Shown in pieces: positions 21,546 to 31,458 of a DNA stretch of 31,790 bases. Below the pieces are notes generated by a model. That model did not search any database. It saw only the letters and a program-made list of their open reading frames with translations, and had not been told where the DNA came from. The first letter of the stretch is position 1. Each line of letters opens with the position of its first letter. This DNA comes from Allomyces macrogynus ATCC 38327. Taxonomy: Eukaryota; Blastocladiomycota; Blastocladiomycetes; Blastocladiales; Blastocladiaceae. Location of the stretch: contig GG745335.1 in assembly GCA_000151295.1 (NCBI GenBank), positions 41,510-73,299 on the forward strand, read 5' to 3'. Made by a program: the position numbers and the translations under genes.

Positions 21546-21748
21546 TTGCGACCGTGCCGGGCTCGTCTTCTTGGCGCCACGCCAGCGTGATTCGCGCGGA
21601 TTGCAACGCTGAGCAACGGCCTCGACTGTGTCAGCCGAGCAGTTGTGGTGGCCGCAAACCGCTCAGGTCCACCAACCACAGCAGCCGGACATAACAATAT
21701 CGAACAACACCGAAACCGCGACCACTTGATGCAAACAATCTGAACAAG

Positions 21749-23930
21749 ATGGCGATTGCAAGGGAATACGCGCGCCAGAGCCGCCGAAGGAAGTTGCTCG
21801 CGGTCATCCGCCGCTGGGCCGTGCCGCACCTCGTGTATGATTCAACTATTTCAATCAAGTCGAACAACAAGATCAATCAGAATGGACCAGACCAGTCTTG
21901 ACATGGCCGTGTCATTCAATTCATCAAATTCACGTCCGGCATGTCCATCGCGTGTCACCACGATCATAGGGTCATTTTGGTCCTGGCGGGCATCGCTGCG
22001 TTCATAGCACTCCCGGCGTTGCCAGAACTGCGCAAGCGGGCCAAGGTCGACGAGAATGCGTTCATGCCGGGCCACGTATGCTCTCCACCCGGACATGATC
22101 GAGGTTCGCGTCTCGTTCGGGTGGTGAGCTGATCTACGCGCGTGGTGCCATCGTAGATCACCACACACTACAGCATGGACGACTGGAAGTACATTTACGA
22201 CAACGAGCAAGAAACGCCCTACATGACGCGCTCGAACCGGTACGGGCCCGCGCTCACCATATCGATTCATTCACACTATTCACCACCCAGATCGGATCAC
22301 AACAGAACCGCGTGGGTCGAGACAGAGCTTCATTTCATGGGTCTCGAGCACTACAAGCACACGACCACGGCATGCCGCGCCGACGAGACCACGTGCGCCG
22401 AGTCGTCGAGCGTCTACACGATCATTCGCGCACCAAAAGGCGACGGATCCGAGGCGTTGGTTCTGTCCGCGAGCTGGGAAGGTTCGGCCACCGACAAGGT
22501 TGGCGCGTCGAGTCCCGGTGTGCTCCTGGCCATGTCGCTGGCCCGGTTCTGGAAACGTTCGTTTCTCTCTCCACCTGATCATTGATGATGTTGAAAACTC
22601 ACGATGTGTACTTTCTAGGCTACTCGTACTGGGCCAAGGACGTAATCATCGTCATTGGCAACCACCCGAACGCCGTCGCGGAATGGCTCCACGAGTACCA
22701 CCGTGCCCAGCCTGGGCGGCCGTTCAAGCGCGCTGGCAGCGTCCAGGCCGCGGTCCATATCGATTTCGACAACAACCTCTTCAACTCGCTTGGCATCGAA
22801 TACGGTTCGTTACGATCTTCATCCACCGTCGCTTTGGAGCCCCGAGACTGACCTCCCGAAATGTTTTCTAGACGGCTACCTCGGCCAACTGCCGAACCAA
22901 GACCTGATTTTGGCCATGGCGCTGATCGCCCAGCAGGCCAACATTCACGTCTCGGCTCACGGCAATCAGCTCGCCCTCGGCGACAGCAACGACTGGACGT
23001 TTTCATTGCGCCGGCTCGCGTATAATGTGGCTCGCCAAGCGCAAATGTCACCGCGCGGGCCACACGCGGCGTTCAAGCAGTATGGTATCGATGCCATCAC
23101 GGTGCGCGGGCTGCGAGAGTTGGAGACGTGGCGAACGACCTCGATTTCGCAAATGGGCGCGTACGTGCTCATCCGTTGTCGGCTTGTCAATGCTTGATCC
23201 CTCACCTTCTCTCAAACCGTCCAGGGTCCTCGAGTCCACGTTCCGGTCGCTCAACAACCTGATCGAAAAGTTCCACGCGTCCTACTTCTTCTACCAGTTC
23301 CTCTCCATCGACTCGTTCATTCCCATTCTCCATTTCCTTCCGTCGACCGCTCTTTTGAACGTGGCCCTGATTATCTCGGCCATGAACCTGTGGACGCGCA
23401 CGGATGCGTCGGCCGGATCCGTCTCACCACCCGACGCGACCCCGACCTCGCGCTCGCTTGCCGCGCCGCTCCGAACCCTTGGTATCGCCCTCGCCACTGG
23501 TGCCGTCGTGCATGCGACCAGCGCGCGCATTCCGCTCAGCATTGCCGCATCGCTGTTCATGGTCCTGATCGTACCGCGCATGATGCGCTCCAAATCCGCC
23601 GCGCAGTCGGTCCTGCTGCTCGCGTGCGTGGGGCAAGCCTTGACGGCGAGCGTGACGCTGTCGGTCATGGTCGTCAACTGGGCACTCGCATTGACCATGT
23701 CGGTCGTGCTCGTCGTGCCGTGGCTCCTTGTCCCGGCAGCACCACGCGTGGTCCAGTGGGTCGCGATCGTGCTCAGTCATCCGGCTGTTTGGGTCGCACT
23801 AGCAACGCAGTACGGGATCGCCGACGTGGTGCGGGCGGGTATCGAGACGCACCCAATCACCAGCGCTGTCATGTGGTTGGTCGTTTATCCGGCGCACTTG
23901 GCGTGGATTGCGTTGGCCACTGCGCGCTGA
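21749..23930 (+). CDS. GAA1: GPI transamidase subunit Gaa1/GPAA1
   Basis: Six exons (21749-21834, 21970-22075, 22157-22556, 22619-22804, 22872-23160, 23225-23930) give 590 residues, near the usual 610-620. Exon 1 is basic (MAIAREYARQSRRRKLL). Exons 1-2 join into the first membrane span VVILVLAGIAAFIALPAL, then KVDENAFMPGH, the family's SENALMPG-like site. The lumenal part has VYTIIRAPKGDGSEALVL, YSYWAKDVIIVIG, GSVQAAVHIDF, DGYLGQLPNQDLI, GPHAAFKQYGIDAITV and STFRSLNNLIEKFHASYFFY. The last 215 residues are several hydrophobic spans. Gaa1 sits in the ER membrane and helps bring the GPI lipid to the transamidase. Introns are 62-81 nt except the first (135 nt); donors are GTATGA, GTATGC, GTTCGT, GTTCGT and GTACGT. 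Confidence 0.93.
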
Positions 23931-24428
23931 AGGGCGATCCAGTCCCTCCCAGCCCGTTTGGGTCGTGAATACATTTGCGGCTCCGCTTTTTGAAATCTTG
24001 CCCGCGTTCTCTCGGGACGTTCTCAGCTGGTGCCATTTTGGCGCGTTCTTGTCGCTGTTATGTCCCATGTTTGTCGAGCGCCACAGCAGAACACCAGCCA
24101 CCCTTTTCCGTTCGTCTCTCCGACGCGCTAAACAGGACGCGTCGCGCGCCCAGCCGTGCACGACCGTGCCTCCGCTCCGTTCCTTTCCCGCCCTCAATCA
24201 CCCCAAATCTTGGTCATCGCGCGTTGCGCTATAAGTATCGCTCGGACCCAGCGCTCAACTCTTTCTCCCACCCGTCGCTTTGGGGAAGACGACCGCCCGC
24301 GGCTCTGGTCCTTCTCCACCCCAGCACAAACTCCGCAATTCGGTTCGCATTTGTCCCAGCAATTCCGCTTCACCGCCAATCACGCTCACTAGACGGCCCT
24401 CTTGTCGCCTGTAGTTTGCTCATCCACT
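23931..24428 (+). promoter_or_regulatory. Upstream region of orphan gene, TATA-like box at 24230
   Basis: TATAAGTA lies about 200 bases before the orphan ATG. The leader that follows is CT-rich. CGTCGCTTTGGGGAAGACGA near 24274 has a close relative near 26514, upstream of the decayed tandem copy, so the duplication reaches into this leader. Confidence 0.35.
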
Positions 24429-26094
24429 ATGACCACGCCGAATCCCACTACGACCGCGCCGCTCGAGTCCCTCGGCACAATTTGCCGCGCGGCCGACGGG
24501 TCGTATGAGGTGCTGGACATGGGGGAGGCCGAGCTCGTGCGGTTTCTAGCGTTCATGATTGCCAAGCAGCAGGACGCGACCACGCGCGTCGCTGGTGTGG
24601 CTCAGCCGCTCGAATCGGCCGCAATTGACCAAGCCAAGGAGCAGGGCGATGCGTGCAAGGGCGAGGAAGAGGAGCGTGATCCCAAGGGGCAGCTCGACGA
24701 CCACCACCAGGCCGCGAGCTCCAGCTCTGCGGTGGCCAGCAGCTCGACGGTTACGACGTTGTCGACCACCGCCACGATGGCCACGAACTCGGCGACCGCG
24801 GCTGGGACGGTCACGGTTTCGGCGACTGCGACCGAGTCGGTCACGAATTCGGCGAACGCGGCCAGCACGGCCACGGATTCGTCGACCGCTACCGAGACGA
24901 TTCCGGATTCGGCGAACGCAGCCGGTATGATCACGGATTCGGCGAACGCGGCCGGGACGGTCACGCACTCGTCTTCTGCGGCCGAAACGGTCGCAAATTC
25001 GGTTGGAGAGTCGCCGGGCTCACATTCGACAGGGGCCACTGCGAGCGCGAAGATCACCAACGACTCAATGGCATTGACAATTGGCCACTCGAATTTGCCG
25101 ACGCACACAAGTTCGGCGGTTGGCAGCAGTGCCGACTTGGCAGACTTGTTTGCCAACCTCACTGTTGCGCCACCTCCAACACCATCAGCACCGTTGCTGC
25201 TGTTGGATGGTTATCTCCGCTACTTCCAGGAGGTCTCATTGATGCACGTCACGCTCAACCAGCATTCAATGCGTCCGTTTCCTCTCGTCCACCACCTCCT
25301 GTCGTGCTCTTCATTTGCAGGGTGGAGAACACTGACCGCTTGCAACAGTGTCAATCCACGCATCCAGGCAAATCCTGCCCCGCAAGCGCTCAGATAGCCC
25401 GACTGGCAACTGGTGCACGATTGCATTGTACGACCCCACTACGATGTGGAGCGGCGACTGGCCGGTCGCGTGGGCCTCGATTCATGGTCCTGGAGATCAT
25501 ATCGAGGATAACAGCGTCTATGCGGTTCCCGTGCACGACTACGCCCTGAACGACCCGAACCCAGGCAGCTGGGCTGTGACGACGCCGCTCCGTGCAGTCG
25601 ACATGAACCCGGAAAACTTTGCTTGGTTCTGTTTTGTACGTTGTGTTCTTCTTGCTCCATCAAGTGCCAAAACTCGCCTCGACAACTTTCAGCTGGCAAG
25701 CTCATTTTTTGACACTTTGCTTCTTCGTTTCGATCAGGTCCCGGAATCGAAGTGGCCGCAGGTCAATGTGATCGGTGTTCCACGGGAGCGCGACGACCTG
25801 ATCTACCAGTTTCGCCAGGAAACGAGTGTGCATCCCAACCCAGGCATGATTTCGCACGGCGGGTTGCGCCGTCCTTTTGCTCGCCTGGTCCGCAACGGCT
25901 TCAACCGCGATCTTTTCTGTCCACTCGTGTACGACGCTACGATGCGGCGCTGGGTCATGGACCAGGACAATCAGTATTTCAGGGTCGTCAAGTTGGGCTT
26001 GGTCGAGACGCCGATTCAGCTGGACGTGCAGCAGTCACGGTGGCACCGCGTCACGAACGCGAAGGGCAGCAAGGTGTGGAGGATTGGTCGTTGA
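24429..26094 (+). CDS. Orphan protein with Ser/Thr/Ala 10-residue repeats (tandem copy 1)
   Basis: Exons 24429-25272, 25349-25635 and 25738-26094 give 495 residues. The short N-terminal block (ESLGTICRAADGSYEVLDM...LAFMIAKQQ) is followed by an acidic linker, seven 10-residue Ala/Ser/Thr repeats (residues about 122-191), then LLLLDGYLRYFQEVSLMHVT and a globular C-terminal part with NWCTIALYDPTTMWSGDWPV and VNVIGVPRERDDLI. It ends SRWHRVTNAKGSKVW. Splice sites were fixed by alignment to the neighbouring decayed copy: both have NNNACAG|TGTC at the second exon and |GTC at the third. Intron 2 (102 nt) is open and in phase. No signal peptide or membrane span seen. I do not recognise the family; function unknown. 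Confidence 0.7.
24791..25000 (+). repeat. Seven 30-bp tandem repeats within orphan gene
   Basis: Units start every 30 bases with GGCGAMYGCG or GTCGACCGCT and end with ATTC or similar; GGCGAACGCGGCC recurs. They encode 10-residue units of the ANAAGTVTDS type. Units differ by several substitutions, so the array is not recent. The decayed downstream copy has no such array. Confidence 0.85.
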
Positions 26095-26687
26095 TGGATT
26101 GATGTGAAGTGCCCATTATGTCGCTTGCTGTCATTTGTGTCAAAGACATGGTTTGGATTTGGGCAGTTGCGTGACGCGATATGGATTTAAATCCAAATGT
26201 ATCTCCAGTTTCTTTGGCCTATTTTCAGTCCTCTGTGGCCTCCGCTGGTATCCGCTTGTTGGCGGACGCGCTCACATCACAAGTAATCTCACGAAGTGTC
26301 GCGATGCCCGGCTTTTCTCGACCGCCACAAAATGAATGCCAGCCGCCCTTGCGGCCGCGGTTTTTAGTTGTCTGTCGTTACGCCCACTCTCGATTCGATG
26401 TTGAGCTGGCGCTGAGTTCATGCCAAGTCGCGCCAAGTCGCCCCGACATTACCATTTCGCGGCCGGCAATAAGAATCGTGCTCGCCTCGTGCCATTCTCT
26501 CTCTCCCTGACCGCCGTCGCTTTGGCAAAGACGACGATTTACGACGCAGATCGTTCACCACCCGAATGCACCGCGATTTGGTTCGCAATTTTTTTCGTAA
26601 CACTTCCACGTCGTCATCCACCGAGATCACGAAACTGCACTTCTAGCGTGCAAATTCATCAAGGCCACGTTGCGTTCGACCACAACT
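26095..26687. other. Intergenic between tandem copies
   Basis: Lower GC with no coding frame of note. A 12-bp palindrome GGATTTAAATCC lies at 26183-26194. CCGTCGCTTTGGCAAAGACG near 26512 matches the leader of copy 1, so the duplicated segment begins at or before this point. Confidence 0.5.
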
Positions 26688-27850
26688 ATGCCACTCGAGT
26701 ACATTGGCACGATTTGTCGCACAGCCGACGGGTCCTACCAGATTCTGCACATGGATGAGGACGACGTTCATGGTCGCCAAGAAGCAGGGCCATTGCTGAC
26801 GTGATCCAATCCCTCGCGCTGGCCAGTGGCCAAGTCTCAAGCAATAGGGCGTCTACTCGTGAACGCAAGATGGCGCCGGCACGCGCCATGCGCTACCAGG
26901 CGGCGACGTTGCCCAAGGAGCCGCTCTACCTGGAAGCATATGAGCAGTAATTCACAGACATCTCGTTGATGTACGTCACGCTCAACAAGCGGACAAAGTT
27001 TACGCTTCGTTTCGCTATTTTTTCCGCTCTGCTTGTCCCGTTTATTTGCTCGGTTCTTTGCCACATTATTGTCCGAAAATCTGACAGTGTCTATTTGCAA
27101 ATCCAACGAGATCAAGCCCTTTGCGCGGTCGGAGAGCCAGACCGACAACTGGTACATCATCGCATCGCACGACCCAAGGCCGAATTGGATTGGCAATGTG
27201 CCAGTGGCATGGGAATCGATTCATGGCCGGGGCAGTCAAATCGCGCGTTGAAGCGAGTATGCAGCGCGGTCTGTGGACACGGGTTCTGAAGAGGATGTGC
27301 AGGGTAGCTGGGGGATGACTGCACCGCTTCATGCTGTGGACATGAACCCGAATCACCATGTTTGGTTTTGGTCGGTGCGTATCGTCGTCTCTGCGCTGTG
27401 CCTGCTGGCATCAGTCTATTGGTTCTATAGTGACGCTCACTTTCCCACTTTGCACCGTCGTACATAAAGGTCCACAACCACGGCAAGGTGATCAAATTGA
27501 TTGGGGTCCCGAGGGAGAACACCAAGCTGATTGACCAGTATGATCTTGATCCCAACTTGAAACCGTATTTGATTCTATCGGAAGATGGGTCGCAGCCCGA
27601 GTTGCTGATTTTGGAAGGCGACATGGTCGGGTGCCTGCAGTGGTATCATGCCGAGGCGGGTCGGTGGCACCTGGAGCAGCAAATCTCTCGTTTCTTGGCT
27701 GTTGATATGGGATTGGTTGGGTCGGCGTTCAGGTTGGACGCTTGCCAGTCACAGTGGCATCAAGTTGTGGTTGCCGCGAGTGGCATCAAGTTGTGGTTGC
27801 CGCGAGACGGCGCGAGACGCGATCTCATTGAAAACGTGGCTGAGCAGTTC
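26688..27850 (+). pseudogene. Decayed tandem copy 2 of the orphan gene
   Basis: Starts PLEYIGTICRTADGSYQIL, parallel to PLESLGTICRAADGSYEVL in copy 1, then loses its frame after DEDDV because about eight codons are missing. Later pieces keep the order of copy 1: SLMYVTLNK, NWYIIASHDP...WIGNVPVAWESIHG, HAVDMNPNHHVWFW, an intron (27375-27469, GTGCGT...AAAG) and VIKLIGVPRENTKLID. Stops include TAA after YEQ (about 26948) and TGA after QIAR (about 27250). The Ser/Ala repeat region is absent. The last exon is open and may still be expressed, but the whole cannot make a protein like copy 1. Confidence 0.75.
27753..27804 (+). repeat. Perfect 26-bp tandem duplication
   Basis: AGTGGCATCAAGTTGTGGTT followed by GCCGCG occurs twice in a row. 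Because 26 is not a multiple of three, the two units are read in different frames of the last exon of copy 2 (WHQVVVAA, then GIKLWLPR). Perfect identity points to a recent event. Confidence 0.9.
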
Positions 27851-28319
27851 ACCACGTGCGAGCGAGCAGAAGTGCCACCGCACACAAGCGAAAGCAAGCA
27901 AGTCGCCCAACAGCAGCAACCAGGTGAACACGCACACCGAGCACAAATCGGCCACCACCGGCCACCACCGGCCACCACCGGCCAGCACCACCATCGCGCT
28001 TTGGAGCTCACCAGGCGCGCCGCCACTTTCGAGTCCCCCCTCTCCGCCCGATATTTGCAAGTTTGCACCACGACCCGCAAGCACCAACGGCAGCGGCGCT
28101 GCGACAAGCTGCATCGCGATCCAACGAGTCTGGTCACCAACCGCCCGCTTTCCCCCGTGTGCCGCAGCAACGCCAACGCCGACCACTGTAATTACGCGTC
28201 GTGAGCAGCGCGTCTGATCGTCCCCGTCAAGTGCTGCCTCTTGTGTGCTCAACGACGCCACCTGCGCTCGCCGTGACCCGCGCACCTGCCTGCCGCTGCC
28301 GCTGCCGCTCCCCGCGGCC
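27851..28319. other. Intergenic upstream of PKA gene
   Basis: Contains a short tandem array, GCCACCACCG three times (27951-27980), inside a CA-rich stretch. Open frames are glutamine/histidine-rich continuations of copy 2 and probably not protein-coding. No TATA box seen. Confidence 0.45.
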
Positions 28320-29913
28320 ATGACGCTCATCGACACGCTCGTCGAGAAAACCAAAAAAGCCATGACTGCCGGCGCCAACGCGGCCTCGTCCGGGTTCCGG
28401 TCGACGCACGAGTCGCGCGCGCCCTCCCCGCACCGCGAAGACGGCACAGGCTCGACCACGCCCACGCTCGACGAGATTGAGCACGGCCTCGATGTCGTGA
28501 CTGTTGGCGACCTTCTCGCCCCGCCGCCGGGCGGCAACACGAGCTCGAGTATTCTCGCTGCGCAGCAGCGCGCGCAGCTCGCGCACACGAGCGACCACTA
28601 CGCGCCCGTGGCCCCCGCGGCCGAAGAAGCCGACCCGGCGCTGACGCGGCGCGGGCGGCATACGCGGCTCGAGGACCTCGAGATCCGGCAAACGCTCGGG
28701 ACCGGGTCGTTTGGCCGTGTGCACCTCGTGCGCGAAAAGGACACGGGCAAGTATTTTGCGATGAAAGTCTTGAAAAAGACTGAGGTCGTCAAGCACAAGC
28801 AGGTCGAGCACACGCTCAACGAAAAGCACATTCTCGAGCAGCTACAGCACCCGTTCCTCGTCAACTTGCACTCGTCGTTCCAGGACGCGTCGAGGCTCTA
28901 TATTGTCATGGACTACATCACGGGTGCGTGTTTGGTGCCGCTTTTCTTGGTGGCTGCGGCCTGTGCGCGCTTCGGCTGACCATCCGGATCCTGTCTGATT
29001 GACAACCAGGCGGCGAGCTGTTCACGTATCTGCGTCGGTCGCAGCGCTTCTCCAACAACGTGGCCAAGTTTTACGCCGGCGAGGTCCTACTCGCCTTTGA
29101 GTACTTGCACAAGCGTGACATTATTTACAGGGATCTCAAGCCCGAGGTACTTAGTGCACCGATTGATGTGCCCGGAAAGCACGATCTGACGCGTATTCCC
29201 TTCCTTGTAGAACCTCTTGCTCGACGGGCAAGGCCACATCAAGATCATCGACTTTGGGTTCGTTTTGAGCACTCTGCTCTTTCTGTATTGTTTGGTGTGG
29301 CGGCTGACATGCATTCTTGCCCGCAGCTTTGCCAAGTATGTGCCTGACGTGACGTGGACGCTTTGCGGGACGCCCGACTACTTGGCACCGGAAATCATCC
29401 AGTCGCGCGGGTACGGCAAGGCCGTCGACTGGTACGCGCTCGGCGTCCTGATTTTCGAAATGCTCGCGGGTTACCCGCCATTCTACGACGAGGGTACGTC
29501 CAGCCCCTCTCTCCACCCGCGATTTCGCCGTAAACGATTGAACAGTCTTCTGACCACCCTTGCACCATTTCTTCCCAGACACGATCCGCATGTACCAAAA
29601 AATCCTGCAGGGCCGCGTCAAGTGGCCGTCGCACTTTGACCCGGCGGCGCGCGACCTGCTTAAGCGACTCTTGACGGCCGACTTGACCAAGCGGTACGGC
29701 AACTTGAAGGGCGGGTCCAAGGACATCAAGACGCACCGGTGGTTTGCCAACCTCGACTGGGGCAAGCTCTACCGCAAGCAGATTCCGCCACCGTACGTGC
29801 CATTGAACCGCGGCGACGGCGACACGTCCAACTTTGACGTCTACCCGGAAGAGACGGAGCCGTATGGCCGCCCAGGACCGGACCCGTACGCGCACCTGTT
29901 CAAGGATTTCTGA
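28320..29913 (+). CDS. pkaC: cAMP-dependent protein kinase catalytic subunit
   Basis: Five exons (28320-28923, 29010-29146, 29211-29257, 29327-29493, 29579-29913) give 429 residues. All kinase landmarks are present: glycine loop GTGSFG (127-132), K149, YRDLKPEN with D243, DFG with D261, activation-loop T274 in [14 protein letters not shown], and an AGC tail ending HLFKDF, the FxxF that docks on the kinase lobe. Numbering is offset by exactly 77 from mammalian PKA, so the N-terminus is that much longer: a helix [15 protein letters not shown] and a Ser/Pro/His-rich linker. It phosphorylates Arg-Arg-x-Ser/Thr sites when freed from the regulatory subunit. Introns are 64-86 nt with donors GTGCGT, GTACTT, GTTCGT and GTACGT. 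TPD replaces the common TPE. Convergent with the velvet gene. Confidence 0.95.
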
Positions 29914-30367
29914 ACGCGCACGCCGAGTCGGGTGTGCGAACGCTTGGACGGAGATTGTAGAAATGTTTTGTTTTTCGGCACCGTCGCTCCTGGTTTGTAC
30001 TGCTCTTTCTTTTGGCTCGAGGATTCTTGTTCTTGTTTGTTCTTCTTCCGCCATTTTTCGCGTGCACGTCGCTTCGTGTCGCCGCCATTGTCCTGTCTTG
30101 TCTTCGGCACCATTTTGGCTCGCCAATGCCCCCATGCACGGCTCACCCATTGCTTCCTTCCTTCCCTTCCCCGCAAAAACTGCAGCGAACACGATCGGCT
30201 TGATGGGACCCATTTCTCATGCGTGCGGTTCAAAGCAAGCGGTCGCGCATCATGAACGTCTATTTCAATCCATCCCGATCTCATATCCTCGATCTTCATG
30301 TCCTCGATCTTCATATCCTCGATCTTCATATCTCCTCCGCCAGATCCACTCCACCGGGACCACCCGT
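29914..30367. other. Convergent intergenic region PKA / velvet
   Basis: Noncoding, with T-rich stretches near 29990-30060. It holds a 15-bp direct repeat at 30285-30329, described separately. Both flanking genes end here. Confidence 0.5.
30285..30329 (-). repeat. Three 15-bp tandem repeats
   Basis: ATCCTCGATCTTCAT occurs three times, the middle unit with G for A at its first base. On the minus strand, in the frame that results if the velvet gene's last intron is kept, the units read MKIED three times. Confidence 0.85.
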
Positions 30368-31458
30368 TCACTCGGCGCCATCCTCGTCCTGCGCGGCAGG
30401 TGCAGCGGTAACCCCACGCGTGCGTGCGCGCTTGGCCGTACGCCGTGGCGGCGGCGCGTCGTCTCCGTCGGCATCGCCCCTGCTGCCACGGCCCTCGGTG
30501 CGCGTCGGAATCTTGATGCCTTGCTTGCGCAAAAAGTTGGTCAACTCGGTCGACTCTAGACGAGTGGAAAGTGTTCACGCGGGAGCGGTGAGTTGATTGA
30601 TCGTGACCCGCTATCAAATGGGCGGGCGAAAACGTACCCATCATCCCCGGGAACTTCTTCGGCGAATACGCCGTGAACACGTCGCTCACTGCCGTGGCGA
30701 GTACGGGTGCCTCGGTCTCGCGCGCCACTTCCTCATCCCCCACCCCATCCTCCTCCATGCCGTCCTCATCCCCGTCCCCGTCGGCATCCCAATCGACCAT
30801 GCCGCCCAGCGAGACCAGCTCAAACTGGAGCCGAAACTGGCCGTCGGCGCCGATCCCGATGTCCGGGAAGACAAAGTAGAACAGGTTACTGTTATCCGCG
30901 CGTGACCGGACATGGAAGCACGACGACCACGTGTTCCCGAGCAAACACCGCTTGGGGGTCGGTAAGAACTGCACCTGTGCCGTTGGGGGAGGGATCGTGT
31001 GCGACCACGGCAGGTGCGGCGTCGTATCGACTGCAGCTGCGGCAACGGCCGGTGGAGCCGGTGCCAATGGCGTCGCTGGACTTGTCACGGCAGGTACAGC
31101 GGCAGCGTCGGGTGGAGGAGGTGGCGGCGCAACTGCGGTCCCGCCCATGGCCGCGTCAAACAGCACCGCCATAGCGAACATGTCGTGCGTCATACCCGTG
31201 GTCACGACGGGCGGCGGTGGTTGTGCGACTGTGGTGTACGCGGCCGTCGTACCGCGCCCGAGACCCGCAGGGAGGATGGGCGTCGAAGCGTGCGAGCTGG
31301 ATGGCGTGATCAGTGCGGCGGGACCTGCATGCGCCGTCGTGGCGGGCGGAGGGTGCGGCACCGACGACGGGACGGCTTTGTTCCATGTTGTCCACTCGAC
31401 GGTCAAGTCGGGGTTCCACAGGGTCGCTTGAACCACGAGGTGCGCGTATTCGGCGGGG
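30368..31458 (-). CDS. Velvet-domain regulatory protein, 5' end missing
   Basis: Exons 31458-30638 and 30555-30368, with an 82-nt intron (GTACGT...GTCTAG) between them. The velvet fold is split: EYAHLVVQATLWN starts it, then about 140 Pro/Ala/Thr-rich residues intervene, then KRCLLGNTWSSCF, LFYFVFPDIGIGADGQFRLQF, a short acidic insert, and VFTAYSPKKFPGMMESTELTNFL...QGIKIPTR, the classic velvet C-terminus restored by splicing. A basic RRTAKRARTR near the end may be a nuclear signal. Velvet proteins bind DNA as dimers and control development and secondary metabolism; a long insert inside the domain is a VelB-like trait, but I would not name the member. Exon 1 begins at a probable acceptor (TAG 31459-31461); upstream lies a 16-G run and foreign-looking AT-rich DNA. 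Confidence 0.88.

Noticed and set aside
27951..27980. Possible CRISPR-like or satellite array
   Set aside because: Only three 10-bp units with no spacers; a simple slippage repeat.
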